A DNA stretch of 64,000 bases from Magnetococcales bacterium (GTDB lineage Bacteria; Pseudomonadota; Magnetococcia; Magnetococcales; JADFZT01): NCBI GenBank assembly GCA_015232395.1, contig JADFZT010000008.1, positions 2,044-66,043 of the forward strand, given 5' to 3'. Of this stretch, positions 17,578 to 28,104 are shown one piece after another. The stretch's first letter is position 1, and each line of letters starts with the position of its first letter. A program made the position numbers and the translations under genes. The notes beneath the pieces are model-generated. The model had not been told where the DNA came from and did not search any database. It saw nothing but the letters and a program-made list of their open reading frames with translations.

Positions 17578-20500
17578 TCACCCCAGCCAGGTTCGGGCGT
17601 TTTGGAACAGGCGCAGCCAAGGCCCCGCCTCCTGCCCCGACTCAGGCCACCAACTCAAGGCCACAGAGCGAAACGCCCGCTCAGGATGGGGCATCATGAT
17701 GGTGGCCCGACCATCCTTGGAGGTCACCCCGGTCAGCCCCCCAGGAGAACCATTGGGATTTGCGGGATAATTTTCCGTAGGCGCTCCCCGGTTATCCACA
17801 TAACGCATCACCGCCATCCCCCCATCGATCAGGGATTGAGTGGAGGTATCGGCCTGCAACAGCGCGCGCCCCTCGCCATGGGCACAGGGAATGGGCATAC
17901 GCGAGCCTGCCATGCCCTGGAAAAGAACCGAATGGTTATCCGGAATCTCCACCAAAGCCAGGCGGGCCTCAAACTGCTCACTCTCATTTTTGACAAAACG
18001 GGGCCACTGCTCGGTGCCGGGAATCAACTCCCGCAGGTTGGAGAGCATCTGACAGCCATTGCACACCCCCAGGGAAAAGGTATCGGAACGGGCAAAAAAA
18101 GCCGAAAAACCATCCCGCAGTTGGCTGTTATAAAGAATCGACTTGGCCCACCCCTCCCCAGCTCCCAACACATCCCCGAAGGAAAACCCGCCACACGCCG
18201 CAAGCCCCTTGAAACCACCCAGCTCCACCCGGCCTGCCGCCAGATCGCTCATGGTCACATCCACCGCCGCAAACCCCGCCTGGTGGAAAGCCGCCGCCAT
18301 CTCCACCTGCCCATTGACCCCCTGCTCCCGCAAAACCGCCACTCTGGGTTTGGCGCCGGTCAATATGGCTGGTACCGAATCAGGATCGAAGGTGAGCCTG
18401 GGGGAGAGTCCCGGATCCTCCACATCCAAAATGGCGTCATATTCCATATCGGCACACCGGGCGTTATCCCGCAGCGCCTGCATCCGCCAGGTGGTTTCCG
18501 ACCAGATACGCTGAAGCTCCACCCGGGTGCGGGAGATTACATCCGCGCCATGCCAGGAAAAAACCATCCGATCCTGATGGTCAAGCTCGCCGATCACCTG
18601 GGCGATTCCCAACCCCTGAAGCCGCTCCAACACACCCTCGGCATCGGCTTTTTTGACCTGGATCACAGCCCCCGGTTCTTCCGCAAAAAGCACCGAAATT
18701 GGATCCTGCCCCAAACCATCCAACACCACCCGCAATCCCGTACGACCGGCAAAGGCCATCTCAGCCAGGGTGACGAACAGCCCGCCGTCGCTGCGATCGT
18801 GATAAGCGAGAATCGCCCCTTCCCGGGAGAGCACCCGAATCCCTTCAAAAAAGCCCCGCAGCACATCCGGAGAATCCAAATCCGCAGGCTGGTTGCCCAC
18901 CTCGCCATACACCTGGGCCAGCGCCGAGCCTCCCAGGCGATTTTGGCCGGCACTCAGATCCACCAGGATCAACACCGTCTCCCCCTGATCCCGCCGTAAC
19001 TGGGGGGTCAAACTCCGGCGGACATCCTTCACCGAGGCAAAGGCGGAGATGATCAGAGAGGTGGGGGCGGTGACGGAGCGGGCCTCATCTCCCACCTTCC
19101 AGACTGTTTTCATGGACATGGAATCCTTGCCCACCGGGATACCAATCCCCAAATCCGGACACAACTCCATCCCCAACGCCTCCACCGTGGCATAGAGGTT
19201 GGCATCCTCCCCCGGATGTCCCGCCGGGGCCATCCAGTTGGCGGAAAGCTTGATATCCCCAATGCGATCCACATCCGCCGCTGCCATGTTGGTGACCGCT
19301 TCAGCCACCGCAAGGCGGGCAGAAACCGGCCCCGAGATCAACGCCACCGGCGTGCGCTCCCCCATGGCCATCGCTTCCCCGGCCACGCCGCTGAAGCCCC
19401 GCGCCGTCACCGCCACATCCGCAACCGGCGTCTGCCAGGGCCCCACCATCTGATCCCGGCAAACCAACCCCGTCACCGTGCGATCACCGATGGTGATCAA
19501 AAAAGTCTTATCCGCCACCGTCGGCAGCCTGAGCACCCGATCAACGGCTTCATTCAGGTCGATCCCCTGAGAAGTAAAGGGGGGCAGAGCCGGTCTCAAC
19601 CGGGAAACCTGCCGCAACATCCGAGGAGGCTTGCCCAACAGCACATCCAGATCCATATCGATGGGGGTCTGACCGGTGGTGGAGTCGGTCAGCACCAGGC
19701 GCATCTCCCGGGTGGCCTCGCCCAGAACAGCAAAGGGACAGCGCTCCCGCTCACAGATCGATTGAAACTGCTCCCGGGCACTCGCCGGGATGGCCAACAC
19801 ATAACGCTCCTGGGCCTCATTGCACCACACCTCCATGGGGGACATGCCAGGGTCGTCGTTGGGCACCCGGGCCAGATCAAACCGCCCCCCCACCCCACCG
19901 CCGTGGATCAACTCCGGCACCCCATTGGAGAGCCCCCCCGCACCGATATCGTGGATGGAAATGATGGGATTATCTTCCCCCAGCTGCCAGCAGCGGTTGA
20001 TCACCTCCTGAGCCCGACGCTCCATCTCCGGGTTTTCCCGCTGCACCGAGGCAAAATCGAGATCCGCCAGCCCCGCTCCACTCGCCTGGGAGGAGGCCGC
20101 CCCACCCCCCAGACCGATCAACATGGCAGGCCCCCCCAGTTGAATAATCAGATCCCCCGGAGAGAGCGGGCGCTTTTCCACCTGGCGCCTGGCGATGGTG
20201 CCCATCCCCCCCGCCACCATGATGGGCTTGTGATACCCCCGAACCTCCTCCCCCACCTGCATCTCGAAGGTGCGAAAATAGCCCGTCAGGTTGGGTCGAC
20301 CAAATTCGTTGTTGAAAGCCGCCGCCCCAATCGGCCCCTCCAGCATGATGTCCAGAGCCGAAACAATGCGATCTGGCTTGCCATAAGGAATTTCCCAAGG
20401 CTGGGTCGCCTCCGGAAAGGCCAGGTTCGATACCGAAAAACCGGTCAAACCCGCCTTGGGCCACCCCCCCCGTCCCGTCGCCCCCTCATCGCGAATCTCC

Positions 20501-21477
20501 CCACCCGAACCGGTCGCAGCACCGGGATAGGGAGAGATGGCGGTGGGATGGTTGTGGGTCTCCACCTTGATCAAAATATCCTGCTCTTCGGGGTGGTCGG
20601 CATAGAGAGCCGGGTCGGTGTCGCTGGCCGGTTTTGGATGAAACCACACCCCCTCCCCCCCCTGAATCACTGCGGCATTGTCCCGATAACGCAGCACGGT
20701 GCCCTCAGGGGAGCACTCTTCGGTGTGGCGAATCATGCCAAAAAGGGTGTGGGGCTGGGGGGTGCGGTCGATCTCCCAGTCGGCGTTGAAAATTTTGTGG
20801 CGGCAGTGTTCGGAGTTGGCCTGGGCAAACATCATCAACTCCACATCGGTGGGGTTGCGCCCAATGGCCGTAAAATGGTCCAGGAGATAATCCACCTCAT
20901 CCCCGGAGAGGGCCAAGCCCAAGGTCAGGTTGGCCTCTTCCAGTGCACCCCGCCCTTGACCGGTCAGATCAATGGCTATGAGGGGCCTGGGGGCGTCGGT
21001 CGCAAAAAAGCGCGCAGCCCCTTCCCGGGTGAGGAGATCCATCCCCCCGGCAATCTGGGTCATGCGGTCGTGAATCAGGGGAGTGATCGTCGAAGCTGCG
21101 CCATCGGGGAGATCGCCAAAGTCGTAGATCACCCCCCGCTCCAGGCGGATGAGTTGATCCAGGCCGCAATGGCGGGCAATGTCAGACGCTTTGGTGGACC
21201 AGGGAGAGATGGTGCCGGGACGGGGGGTGACCACCAGGGAGGCAGGGCCGGGAGGCTCGACATCGGCCCAATCCAGACGCTGGGGGCCATAGCTCAAGAG
21301 CCTGCGCAAAAGCCCCTCCCCTTCCCCATCCAAGCCACGGGAAAGAGCCGCCAGGTGGACAAAGCGGGCGGAGAGCGTGGTAACATCCGGGTGAAGCCTG
21401 CGGATCTCTGCCAGCAGGCGATCCCGGCGAAAATCGGAAAGGGCCGGCGGCCCGTTGAGAATGATGAATTGAGCCAC
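17578..21477 (-). CDS. purL: Phosphoribosylformylglycinamidine synthase (PurL, long form)
   Basis: The 1299-residue single-chain enzyme that converts FGAR, glutamine and ATP to FGAM in purine synthesis. It has an N-terminal PurS-like part, the two AIRS-like synthetase halves with [12 protein letters not shown] and [10 protein letters not shown]-like VGKDSMSM motifs, and a C-terminal glutamine amidotransferase with GVCNGCQ (Cys1139) and PHPER (His1264, Glu1266). Many Alphaproteobacteria use the split PurSQL form, so the fused form is mildly informative for taxonomy. The GTG start has GGAGG six bases upstream. It is the last gene of ymdB-purC-purL. Confidence 0.97.
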   Translation of the reverse strand: MAQFIILNGPPALSDFRRDRLLAEIRRLHPDVTTLSARFVHLAALSRGLDGEGEGLLRRLLSYGPQRLDWADVEPPGPASLVVTPRPGTISPWSTKASDIARHCGLDQLIRLERGVIYDFGDLPDGAASTITPLIHDRMTQIAGGMDLLTREGAARFFATDAPRPLIAIDLTGQGRGALEEANLTLGLALSGDEVDYLLDHFTAIGRNPTDVELMMFAQANSEHCRHKIFNADWEIDRTPQPHTLFGMIRHTEECSPEGTVLRYRDNAAVIQGGEGVWFHPKPASDTDPALYADHPEEQDILIKVETHNHPTAISPYPGAATGSGGEIRDEGATGRGGWPKAGLTGFSVSNLAFPEATQPWEIPYGKPDRIVSALDIMLEGPIGAAAFNNEFGRPNLTGYFRTFEMQVGEEVRGYHKPIMVAGGMGTIARRQVEKRPLSPGDLIIQLGGPAMLIGLGGGAASSQASGAGLADLDFASVQRENPEMERRAQEVINRCWQLGEDNPIISIHDIGAGGLSNGVPELIHGGGVGGRFDLARVPNDDPGMSPMEVWCNEAQERYVLAIPASAREQFQSICERERCPFAVLGEATREMRLVLTDSTTGQTPIDMDLDVLLGKPPRMLRQVSRLRPALPPFTSQGIDLNEAVDRVLRLPTVADKTFLITIGDRTVTGLVCRDQMVGPWQTPVADVAVTARGFSGVAGEAMAMGERTPVALISGPVSARLAVAEAVTNMAAADVDRIGDIKLSANWMAPAGHPGEDANLYATVEALGMELCPDLGIGIPVGKDSMSMKTVWKVGDEARSVTAPTSLIISAFASVKDVRRSLTPQLRRDQGETVLILVDLSAGQNRLGGSALAQVYGEVGNQPADLDSPDVLRGFFEGIRVLSREGAILAYHDRSDGGLFVTLAEMAFAGRTGLRVVLDGLGQDPISVLFAEEPGAVIQVKKADAEGVLERLQGLGIAQVIGELDHQDRMVFSWHGADVISRTRVELQRIWSETTWRMQALRDNARCADMEYDAILDVEDPGLSPRLTFDPDSVPAILTGAKPRVAVLREQGVNGQVEMAAAFHQAGFAAVDVTMSDLAAGRVELGGFKGLAACGGFSFGDVLGAGEGWAKSILYNSQLRDGFSAFFARSDTFSLGVCNGCQMLSNLRELIPGTEQWPRFVKNESEQFEARLALVEIPDNHSVLFQGMAGSRMPIPCAHGEGRALLQADTSTQSLIDGGMAVMRYVDNRGAPTENYPANPNGSPGGLTGVTSKDGRATIMMPHPERAFRSVALSWWPESGQEAGPWLRLFQNARTWLG

Positions 21478-21514
21478 CTTGCACCTCCGATATGTCTGCT
21501 TTGAAATTCAGGCC

Positions 21515-22240
21515 TCAGGCCTCTGAGTCAACCTGGAGCCCCATGCGAGCGGCCACTTCCTGATAGGCCTCCTCCACCCCACCAAGATCCCGGCGAAAGC
21601 GATCCTTATCCAGCTTTTTGCCGGTCTTCATATCCCACAGGCGGCAGGTATCCGGGGATATTTCATCCGCCAGCACCACGCGACCATCAGAGAGACGACC
21701 ATACTCCAGCTTATAGTCCACCAGGTGGATACCGATGTTGGCAAAAAAGCCCAGGAGAATATCGTTGATCCGATGGGTCAGCTCAACAATCTCCTCCACC
21801 TCCCCTTCCGTGGCCCAACCAAAAACATCGATATGGTCCAGGGTGATCAGGGGATCGTCCAATTCATCGGACTTCAGATAAAACTCCACCACCGGCCGGG
21901 AGAGCACTTCGCCCTCTTCCCGCCCCAGGCGCTTGGCCATGGAGCCCGCCACCCGGTTGCGCACCACGACTTCGGTGGGGATGATCTCCACCCGGGACAC
22001 CAACTGCTCCCGGGCGTCGAGACGCTCGATAAAGTGGGTCGGAATACCCACCACACCCAAAAGGGTCATCAGGTGGGAGGCGATGAGATTGTTCACCACT
22101 CCCTTGTCGCTGATGGTGCCTTTTTTCTTGGCGTTGAAGGCGGTGGCGTCATCCTTGAAATATTGGATGACCTGGTCGGGATTGGAGGTCGCAAAAACCG
22201 CTTTGGCCTTGCCTTCGTAGAGCTTTTCCAGCTTTTCCAT
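21515..22240 (-). CDS. purC: SAICAR synthetase (PurC)
   Basis: Phosphoribosylaminoimidazole-succinocarboxamide synthase, 241 residues. It joins CAIR and aspartate using ATP. Signatures are [11 protein letters not shown] at the N-terminus, [14 protein letters not shown] and [15 protein letters not shown] select the ATG at 22240, which has AAAGGA eight bases upstream; an ATG three codons earlier lies too close to that site. The upstream ymdB stop is only 12 bp away and purL begins 37 bp after this stop, which supports one operon covering two purine steps. Confidence 0.96.
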   Translation of the reverse strand: MEKLEKLYEGKAKAVFATSNPDQVIQYFKDDATAFNAKKKGTISDKGVVNNLIASHLMTLLGVVGIPTHFIERLDAREQLVSRVEIIPTEVVVRNRVAGSMAKRLGREEGEVLSRPVVEFYLKSDELDDPLITLDHIDVFGWATEGEVEEIVELTHRINDILLGFFANIGIHLVDYKLEYGRLSDGRVVLADEISPDTCRLWDMKTGKKLDKDRFRRDLGGVEEAYQEVAARMGLQVDSEA

Positions 22241-22252
22241 TTCAACCATCCT

Positions 22253-23155
22253 TTACGTTTTGGAATAATCGGTTTCCGGCAATCCTGCTCCCCGTCGCAG
22301 GGGTCTGATCTCCTGGCAGCGCCCGGTTTTGGCATCCAAACGCACCAACGCCCCAGTCAGCATACCATTGCCGTGAACCGGTTCAAATTTTCTGGGCAAA
22401 CAGGTCAAAAACCGCTCAATAATCCCTTCAGAGCGCATGCCGATCACCGAGTCGTAGCAACCCGTCATGCCGATATCGGTCTGATAGGCCGTACCTCCCG
22501 GCAACACCCGACCATCTGCCGTGGGAATGTGGGTGTGGGTTCCCAAAACCGCTGAAACCCGACCATCCAGGTGAAACCCCATGGCCACTTTTTCCGAGGT
22601 GGCCTCAGCATGAAAATCAACGATGATACCCTGCAGATCCCGCCCCATGACGACCTCTTTGAGTAGGCTGTCGGCAGAGCGGAACGGACAATCCACTGGA
22701 TCCATAAAAACCCGCCCCTGGAGGTTTAACACCCCGATTCGAACCCCTTCCCGAATCTGAAACACCCCATATCCCCTTCCGGGTGCTCCGGGGGGATAGT
22801 TTCTCGGGCGGATCAGGCGAACCTCCTGATCCAGGTAGGGCAAAACCTCCCGATGCCGCCAAACGTGATTGCCGGTGGTGATAAAATCAACCCCGCTGGT
22901 AAAAAGCTCCTTGGCGGTGGCGGGGGTGATGCCGATACCGGCAGCGGCATTTTCACCGTTGGCGATCACCGCATCCACCCCGAGTTTTTTTCGAACCCCG
23001 GCGAGATGTTCCCGGACAGCCCGACGTCCGGGGCGGCCCACCACATCTCCCAGCATCAAAATCGAAACGGTGTTGCCGTTGCGTTTGCTGCTCTTGCCCC
23101 CGTTGCGACCGGATTTTCGATCCTCCCCCTCGAAGGATGGCTGGTTTACTGACAT
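22253..23155 (-). CDS. ymdB: YmdB-family metallophosphoesterase
   Basis: A 300-residue TIGR00282-type phosphoesterase, whose studied members act on 2',3'-cyclic nucleotides. Metal-binding motifs are LMLGDVVG, NGENAAAG, TTGNHVW, DFHAEATSEK and GTHTHIPTAD, all in the expected order. The first 28 residues are polar and Arg/Lys/Gly-rich and precede the core, so the true start may be later. It heads the purine operon, a pairing that fits nucleotide salvage but is not diagnostic. Confidence 0.92.
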   Translation of the reverse strand: MSVNQPSFEGEDRKSGRNGGKSSKRNGNTVSILMLGDVVGRPGRRAVREHLAGVRKKLGVDAVIANGENAAAGIGITPATAKELFTSGVDFITTGNHVWRHREVLPYLDQEVRLIRPRNYPPGAPGRGYGVFQIREGVRIGVLNLQGRVFMDPVDCPFRSADSLLKEVVMGRDLQGIIVDFHAEATSEKVAMGFHLDGRVSAVLGTHTHIPTADGRVLPGGTAYQTDIGMTGCYDSVIGMRSEGIIERFLTCLPRKFEPVHGNGMLTGALVRLDAKTGRCQEIRPLRRGAGLPETDYSKT

Positions 23156-23327
23156 AATTGCTGTCTGTCCTTTGCGTGGGGATCGTCCGTGGTTGGTAAA
23201 GAAAAAGGGTGGTGTTTACCACACTGGCTCCCCAAAGGCACCCCATTTTCCAGTCCAGGGGCTCTCCAGAGGCAGATCCTCTTGACCAAAAGCCCCCCAT
23301 CAGGCAGAAATCCAAGGGCCTATCTTT

Positions 23328-23365
23328 AAAGATCCATGCAGACATCAAAGATCCATGCAGACATC
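23328..23365. repeat. Perfect 19-bp tandem duplication
   Basis: Two exact copies of AAAGATCCATGCAGACATC lie head to tail in the leader of the YtoQ-like gene, 24 bp before its ATG. Each copy contains an ATG, neither followed by a long frame. It may be a recent replication slip; a regulatory role cannot be judged from one genome. Confidence 0.85.
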
Positions 23366-23388
23366 CCTTCAGAAAAGGAAATCGACCC

Positions 23389-23835
23389 ATGAACTGGCGG
23401 ATTCATCTCTCCGGCGAAATCCACAGCGACTGGCGGCAACGGATTATTTCAGCCATTGAAGCCGCCAAGCTCCCCGTCACCTTTACCTCTGCCGTGACCG
23501 ACCACGCCGCCAGTGATGAGGTGGGAGAGCGCATTCTGGGGGTGGAAGCCGAACCCTTCTGGAAAGATCACAAGGCGGCCAAAATCAACGCCATCCGCAC
23601 CCGCAACCAGCTGGAAAAGGCGGATGTGGTGGTGGTGCGTTTTGGGGATAAATATCGCCAGTGGAATGCCGCCTTTGATGCGGGCATGGCCGCCAGCCTG
23701 GGCAAACCCCTGATCATCCTCCACGACCCCACCCTCACCCATGCCTTAAAGGAAGTCGATGCCGCCGCCTTGGCAGTGGCCCAACATCCGGAGCAGGTGG
23801 TGGAGATCCTCAAGTATGTAATCGATCATCCCTGA
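23389..23835 (+). CDS. YtoQ family protein
   Basis: A 148-residue cytosolic protein of the YtoQ family, related to nucleoside 2-deoxyribosyltransferase-like folds. Typical segments are IHLSGEIHSDWR, FTSAVTDHAASD, ERILGVEAEPFWKDHKAAKINAIR, ADVVVVRFGDKYRQWNAAFDAG and LGKPLIILHD. The biochemical role is not established. The ATG at 23389 fits the family start and has AAGGAA upstream; an open frame extends 60 codons earlier but without homologous content. It is divergent from ymdB. Confidence 0.85.
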   Translation: MNWRIHLSGEIHSDWRQRIISAIEAAKLPVTFTSAVTDHAASDEVGERILGVEAEPFWKDHKAAKINAIRTRNQLEKADVVVVRFGDKYRQWNAAFDAGMAASLGKPLIILHDPTLTHALKEVDAAALAVAQHPEQVVEILKYVIDHP

Positions 23836-24048
23836 TCAGAGAGGATAAAACGGATAAGTGAGAACCATGGCCAAACAGAGAGTAGCCGCTCCCGCGCCAT
23901 GATTCCAAAAGTTTTCTACATAAATGCCGGAACCGACCTGATCATTTAAGACTCAACGATGGAGAGGGAGGTGGGGATCAAAACCAGCCTCCAGAACCAT
24001 TCAGCCCCCCTCCCCCCCAATCACACCATTGTCTAAAAGGTATGATAC

Positions 24049-25710
24049 ATGTCCAACACCCCTTCACAAAAAGCCTCCGATCTCTTCGTCAAATGCCTGG
24101 AAGCTGAAAAGGTAGAATATATTTTTGGCGTACCCGGAGAGGAAAATCTGGATCTGTTGGAATCAATCCGCCACTCCTCCATCCGGCTGATTTTAACCCG
24201 CCACGAACAAGCCGCCGCCTTCATGGCCGCCACCTATGGCCGCTTGACCGGCAAGGCAGGGGTCGCCATCGCCACCTTGGGGCCGGGGGCGACCAATCTG
24301 GTCACCGGTGTCGCCTATGCCCAGCTGGGGGGGATGCCCCTGGTGGTGATTACCGGGCAAAAACCGATCAAAAAATCGAAGCAGGGGCGTTTTCAGATCA
24401 TTGATGTGATCGGCACCATGAAGCCCATCACCAAAATGGCCGAACAGATTCCCTCTGGAGAGCGCATTCCCTCCCTGGTACGGGAGGCTTTTAAACGGGC
24501 CGAGGAAGAACGCCCGGGGGCGGTGCATCTGGAGCTGCCCGAGGATATCGCCCGGGAGGAGGCCGAATCCATTCCCTTACAGAGAATCATTCCCCGCCGC
24601 CCCACGCCAGACAGCAAAGCCATTGAAAATGCAGCGGACTTGATCATGGCCGCCCGCCATCCCCTGATTTTGATCGCGGCAGGGGCCAACCGCAAACGGA
24701 TCTCCCGCTCCCTTACTGATTTTGCAGAAAAAACCGGCATTCCCTTTGTCTCCTCCCAGATGGGCAAGGGGGTGGTGGATGAGCGGCTGCCGGGATATAT
24801 GGGGACGGCGGCTCTGACCGAAGGGGATTATCTCCACTGCGCCATCGACCGGGCGGATTTAATCATCAGCGTCGGCCACGATGTCACCGAAAAGCCCCCG
24901 GCCATCATGGGCCATCGCCACACCGCCCCGGTCATCCACATCAATTTTTATTCCGCCTCCATTGATGATGTCTATTTTCCCAACCTGGAAGTGGTGGGAG
25001 ACATCTCCCAAACCCTGGATCTGCTGACCGCTCGTGTCACTCCCTCTTCAGAGTGGGATTTTGCCTACTTTAAACGGGTCGCCACCGAGCACCACAAGCA
25101 GGTCCAGGAAAAGAACGACGACGATAGCTTCCCTCTGCTCCCCCAACGAATCGTTCGGGATCTCAGAGAGGCGATGCCGGAGAATGGCATTTTGGCTCTG
25201 GATAACGGCATGTATAAAATCTGGATCGCCAGAAACTATCCCGCCTACCGCAAAAACACCGTCCTCCTGGATAACGCTCTTGCCAGCATGGGCACCGGCC
25301 TCCCCTCAGCCATGGCGGCTAAAATGTCCCTGCCCAGCCGCAAGGTGGCGGCGGTGTGTGGTGATGGGGGCTTTATGATGAACTCCCAAGAGATGGAAAC
25401 GGCGGTGAGGCTGGGATTGGATCTGGTGGTGATTGTCTTGAACGACAACGGCTATGGCATGATCAAATGGAAGCAGGAGGGGATGGGCTTTGCCAACTAT
25501 GGTCTGGATTACAACAATCCCGATTTTGTCCGCTATGCCGAAAGCTATGGGGCTCACGGTCACCGGGTGGAGAGCGCCGACGATCTGGCCCCCCTGCTCA
25601 CACGCTGCCTCAACTCCCCCGGCGTACACCTCATCGAAGTCCCCATCGACTATTCCGAAAACCACCGGGTACTCACCCAGGAGCTGAGCGAAAAGGTGTG
25701 CTTGGTGTAA
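24049..25710 (+). CDS. Acetolactate synthase-like ThDP enzyme
   Basis: A 553-residue thiamine-diphosphate enzyme of the acetolactate synthase/pyruvate oxidase family. The ThDP-activating glutamate is in RHEQAAAFMA (Glu53), followed by LGPGATNLVTGV. The metal-ThDP motif spans VCGDGGFMM to NDNGYG near 430-465. It probably condenses two pyruvates to acetolactate, but related carboligases share these motifs. No small regulatory subunit (IlvN/IlvH) or ilvC follows, so it looks like a catabolic AlsS-type or specialised enzyme. AAAAGGT precedes the ATG and a strong terminator lies about 100 bp past the stop, so it appears monocistronic. Confidence 0.85.
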   Translation: MSNTPSQKASDLFVKCLEAEKVEYIFGVPGEENLDLLESIRHSSIRLILTRHEQAAAFMAATYGRLTGKAGVAIATLGPGATNLVTGVAYAQLGGMPLVVITGQKPIKKSKQGRFQIIDVIGTMKPITKMAEQIPSGERIPSLVREAFKRAEEERPGAVHLELPEDIAREEAESIPLQRIIPRRPTPDSKAIENAADLIMAARHPLILIAAGANRKRISRSLTDFAEKTGIPFVSSQMGKGVVDERLPGYMGTAALTEGDYLHCAIDRADLIISVGHDVTEKPPAIMGHRHTAPVIHINFYSASIDDVYFPNLEVVGDISQTLDLLTARVTPSSEWDFAYFKRVATEHHKQVQEKNDDDSFPLLPQRIVRDLREAMPENGILALDNGMYKIWIARNYPAYRKNTVLLDNALASMGTGLPSAMAAKMSLPSRKVAAVCGDGGFMMNSQEMETAVRLGLDLVVIVLNDNGYGMIKWKQEGMGFANYGLDYNNPDFVRYAESYGAHGHRVESADDLAPLLTRCLNSPGVHLIEVPIDYSENHRVLTQELSEKVCLV

Positions 25711-25804
25711 ATGATGAAGCCAGGGGGCCTGCCTGAGGCTACAGGAACAGGCAGCCCTCTTCGGCCCTCATCTGGATATGCAGCGAAGGTCATGGCACAT
25801 GATG

Positions 25805-25838
25805 GCGTTGGGGATGATTTTCCCCAGCGCTTTTTTTT
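25805..25838 (+). terminator. Rho-independent terminator after the ThDP enzyme gene
   Basis: GCGTTGGGG (25805-25813) pairs with CCCCAGCGC (25822-25830) as a 9-bp stem with one G-U pair and an 8-base loop. Eight T residues follow directly. This is the clearest intrinsic terminator in the window and ends the transcript about 120 bases past the stop at 25710. Confidence 0.8.
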
Positions 25839-26510
25839 GATACCGATAAAACAGCACTTCTCTGAATCTTGGCTGATATCCCCCCATTCGGAAGCAAGAC
25901 TGGTTCGGTTGCCGGGTCGATGAGCCGGAAAATGAGGGTTCATCCGTTCTCGGAAAAGCAAAAACAGAGTGATTCAGTGACAAAACATCCCCCAAAACCG
26001 CTATACATCCCTTTCGACCGAATAACAGTCACTCTGCTCAATGGCGGGATGGTGCACGGGATTCAGGCCTTCACAAGCTGGCTTTTCAGGGATATCAAGA
26101 CCAAACAGGTAGGCATTTTTTTTATGGCTCGTTCATCGTTCCATCGCTTCAAAGTGGTATTTTTTGCCCCCTGCCTGCATCCCATTTCAAGCCAAAACCA
26201 GCCCCAAAACACAAACAATAAATCCGATTTTTTCGAAATAAACAAATAACTTACAAGACCATCACCCCCATCAAACCAGCAACCGGCACAGTTCATGCTC
26301 TTCTTTGCACGGATTCTTTTATAAAAATCGACCCAAACCCCAACCATCCCCCAATCACAAAAAAAGGGGGGATCTCCAAAAAAACGCTTAGGAGCGATAA
26401 GGGATCGGTCGATAAGGAACTCTCCAGGACGCCCCCTTGGAAGGACGTCTCGGAGTGCCCGTATGAATTGAAACGACGCCCCATAAACCGGCTCTTTAAG
26501 GAAAGAAGAC
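25839..26510. other. Long leader/intergenic region before the porin
   Basis: About 670 bp with several short frames on both strands and no family resemblance. The segment from about 26210 to 26260 is AT-rich and the porin ribosome site (AAGGAAAG) is at the right edge. It likely contains the porin promoter and a long 5' leader; I could not assign operators. Confidence 0.4.
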
Positions 26511-27833
26511 ATGAAATCCACTCTGTTAAGTACCATGTGCATGTCACTGGTTCTGGGCGTCTCGGCTACCGGTCTTGCAGCCGGAGTTCCTGACTACCAA
26601 GGATCAGATGGCCCCCTCCCCTCCCGCTCTGAAATGTGGGATCTCATCAAAAAACAACAGCGGGAACTGGACGCCCTGAAGTCCCAGGTGGGTGATGCCA
26701 GCAAAGGGATCGATGCCAACCGCGAATCCAACGCCAGCATCGCCCAGAAGACTGACGATCTGGCTGCCAGCGTTGAATCAGCCAAGGAATCGATGTTCCC
26801 GGCCCACTGGAGCAAACACATCTCCATCGGTGGTGTGGTTGAGGTGGATGCCTCGGTCACCAACAACGCCGACGGCGACTATTCCACCACCAATGACGAC
26901 GACGGCTCCGACATCGTTCTGGCCACCGTGGAGTTGGACATCCACGCCACGGTCAACGAGTGGGTCAGCTCCGATATCGTCCTGCTCTATGAAGATGACG
27001 GCGAAACCCAGTTGGATGTGGACAGCGCCACCATCACCATCGGTAACACCGACAAATATCCCATCTACATGACCGCCGGTCTCATGGGCCTGCCCTTCGG
27101 TGTCTATCCCTCCAACATGATTTCCGATCCCATGACCCTGGATATCGGTGAAACCTACGACACGGCTGTTCTCGTCGGTTTTGAGCATGCTGGCTGGTAC
27201 GGCTCCTTTTACGTCTTCAACGGCGAATCCAACAACATGAACTCCGAAGACGAAATCGAGCACTTCGGTGGTAACCTCGGTGTCGCCCACGAGGGTGACG
27301 GCTTCACCTTCGAAATCGAAGTGGCCGCCATCAACTCTCTCGAAAACAGCGACATGTTTACCGGCATGGACCAAGACCTCGATGGCGACGGTACGGCTGA
27401 CTGGGATGTGGGCCAGATGCAAGACTATGTGCCCGGTGTCAGCGCCCACGCCATTCTCGGTATCGGCGGCTTTGCTCTGATCGGTGAATTTACCGGCGCA
27501 GCTGACGAATTTTCCGCAGGTGAAATCACCTTCGACGGCTCCCCGGCCCAGCCTTACGCCTGGAACATCGAAGCGGGTTACACCACCGAAATCAACGAGC
27601 GCTCCACCACCTTCGCCATCGCCTATCAGGAGTCCGACGAAGCCCTGGATCTGGGTCTGCCCGAAGAGCGGTTCCTGGCTGGTGTCTCCATGGAGATCTT
27701 GCGTAACACCACCCTCGCCTTTGAGTATGCCCACGACGAGGATTATGGCACGGAGCATACCGGAACCGGCACCAACCAAGGCTCCGGCAATGATTCCGAC
27801 TCCGGCACCCTGGAACTGGCTGTCGAGTTTTAA
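26511..27833 (+). CDS. LbtU-like outer-membrane porin
   Basis: A 440-residue outer-membrane protein. A signal peptide (LVLGVSATGLAAG) is followed by a short coiled-coil (EMWDLIKKQQRELDALKSQV and on to about 95), then alternating beta strands rich in Asp, Thr and Gly that end in ELAVEF with a terminal Phe, typical of beta-barrel assembly. HISIGGVVEVDASV and the NEWVSSDIVLLYEDDGE segment match the LbtU siderophore-porin family as I know it. The cargo is not certain. Very high Asp/Glu content makes the barrel strongly acidic, which may select cations. moaD starts 7 bp after the stop. Confidence 0.75.
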   Translation: MKSTLLSTMCMSLVLGVSATGLAAGVPDYQGSDGPLPSRSEMWDLIKKQQRELDALKSQVGDASKGIDANRESNASIAQKTDDLAASVESAKESMFPAHWSKHISIGGVVEVDASVTNNADGDYSTTNDDDGSDIVLATVELDIHATVNEWVSSDIVLLYEDDGETQLDVDSATITIGNTDKYPIYMTAGLMGLPFGVYPSNMISDPMTLDIGETYDTAVLVGFEHAGWYGSFYVFNGESNNMNSEDEIEHFGGNLGVAHEGDGFTFEIEVAAINSLENSDMFTGMDQDLDGDGTADWDVGQMQDYVPGVSAHAILGIGGFALIGEFTGAADEFSAGEITFDGSPAQPYAWNIEAGYTTEINERSTTFAIAYQESDEALDLGLPEERFLAGVSMEILRNTTLAFEYAHDEDYGTEHTGTGTNQGSGNDSDSGTLELAVEF

Positions 27834-27840
27834 TCAACCC

Positions 27841-28092
27841 ATGGCCCAATTTCTCTACTTCGCATGGGTCCGTGAAAAGATCGGTGTCGGGGGGGAAAGC
27901 CTGGAACTTCCGGAAAGTGTGGGGACCGTAGCCCAGGTCCTCACCTTTTTACGGAACAAGGGCTCCCCCTACGATGCCGCTCTCAAGGATGAACACCTCC
28001 GGGTCGCTGTCAACCAGACCTACGCCCAGCCAAACGACCCGGTCACCAACGGGGATGAAATCGCTATTTTCCCCCCGGTGAGTGGCGGATAA
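27841..28092 (+). CDS. moaD: Molybdopterin synthase small subunit MoaD
   Basis: An 83-residue ubiquitin-fold sulfur carrier. The diagnostic C-terminus is IFPPVSGG, whose final Gly-Gly becomes thiocarboxylated and delivers sulfur to precursor Z in molybdopterin synthesis. FAWVREKIG and the GDEIAIFPP strand fit the family. The ATG lies 7 bp beyond the porin stop, so expression may depend on the porin transcript. No moaE is in the window. Confidence 0.9.
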   Translation: MAQFLYFAWVREKIGVGGESLELPESVGTVAQVLTFLRNKGSPYDAALKDEHLRVAVNQTYAQPNDPVTNGDEIAIFPPVSGG

Positions 28093-28104
28093 GGACAACG
28101 GTGC

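Noticed and set aside
19216-21504. A 762-codon + strand frame across purL
   Set aside because: Antisense to purL, with Arg/His/Pro-rich product and no family resemblance.
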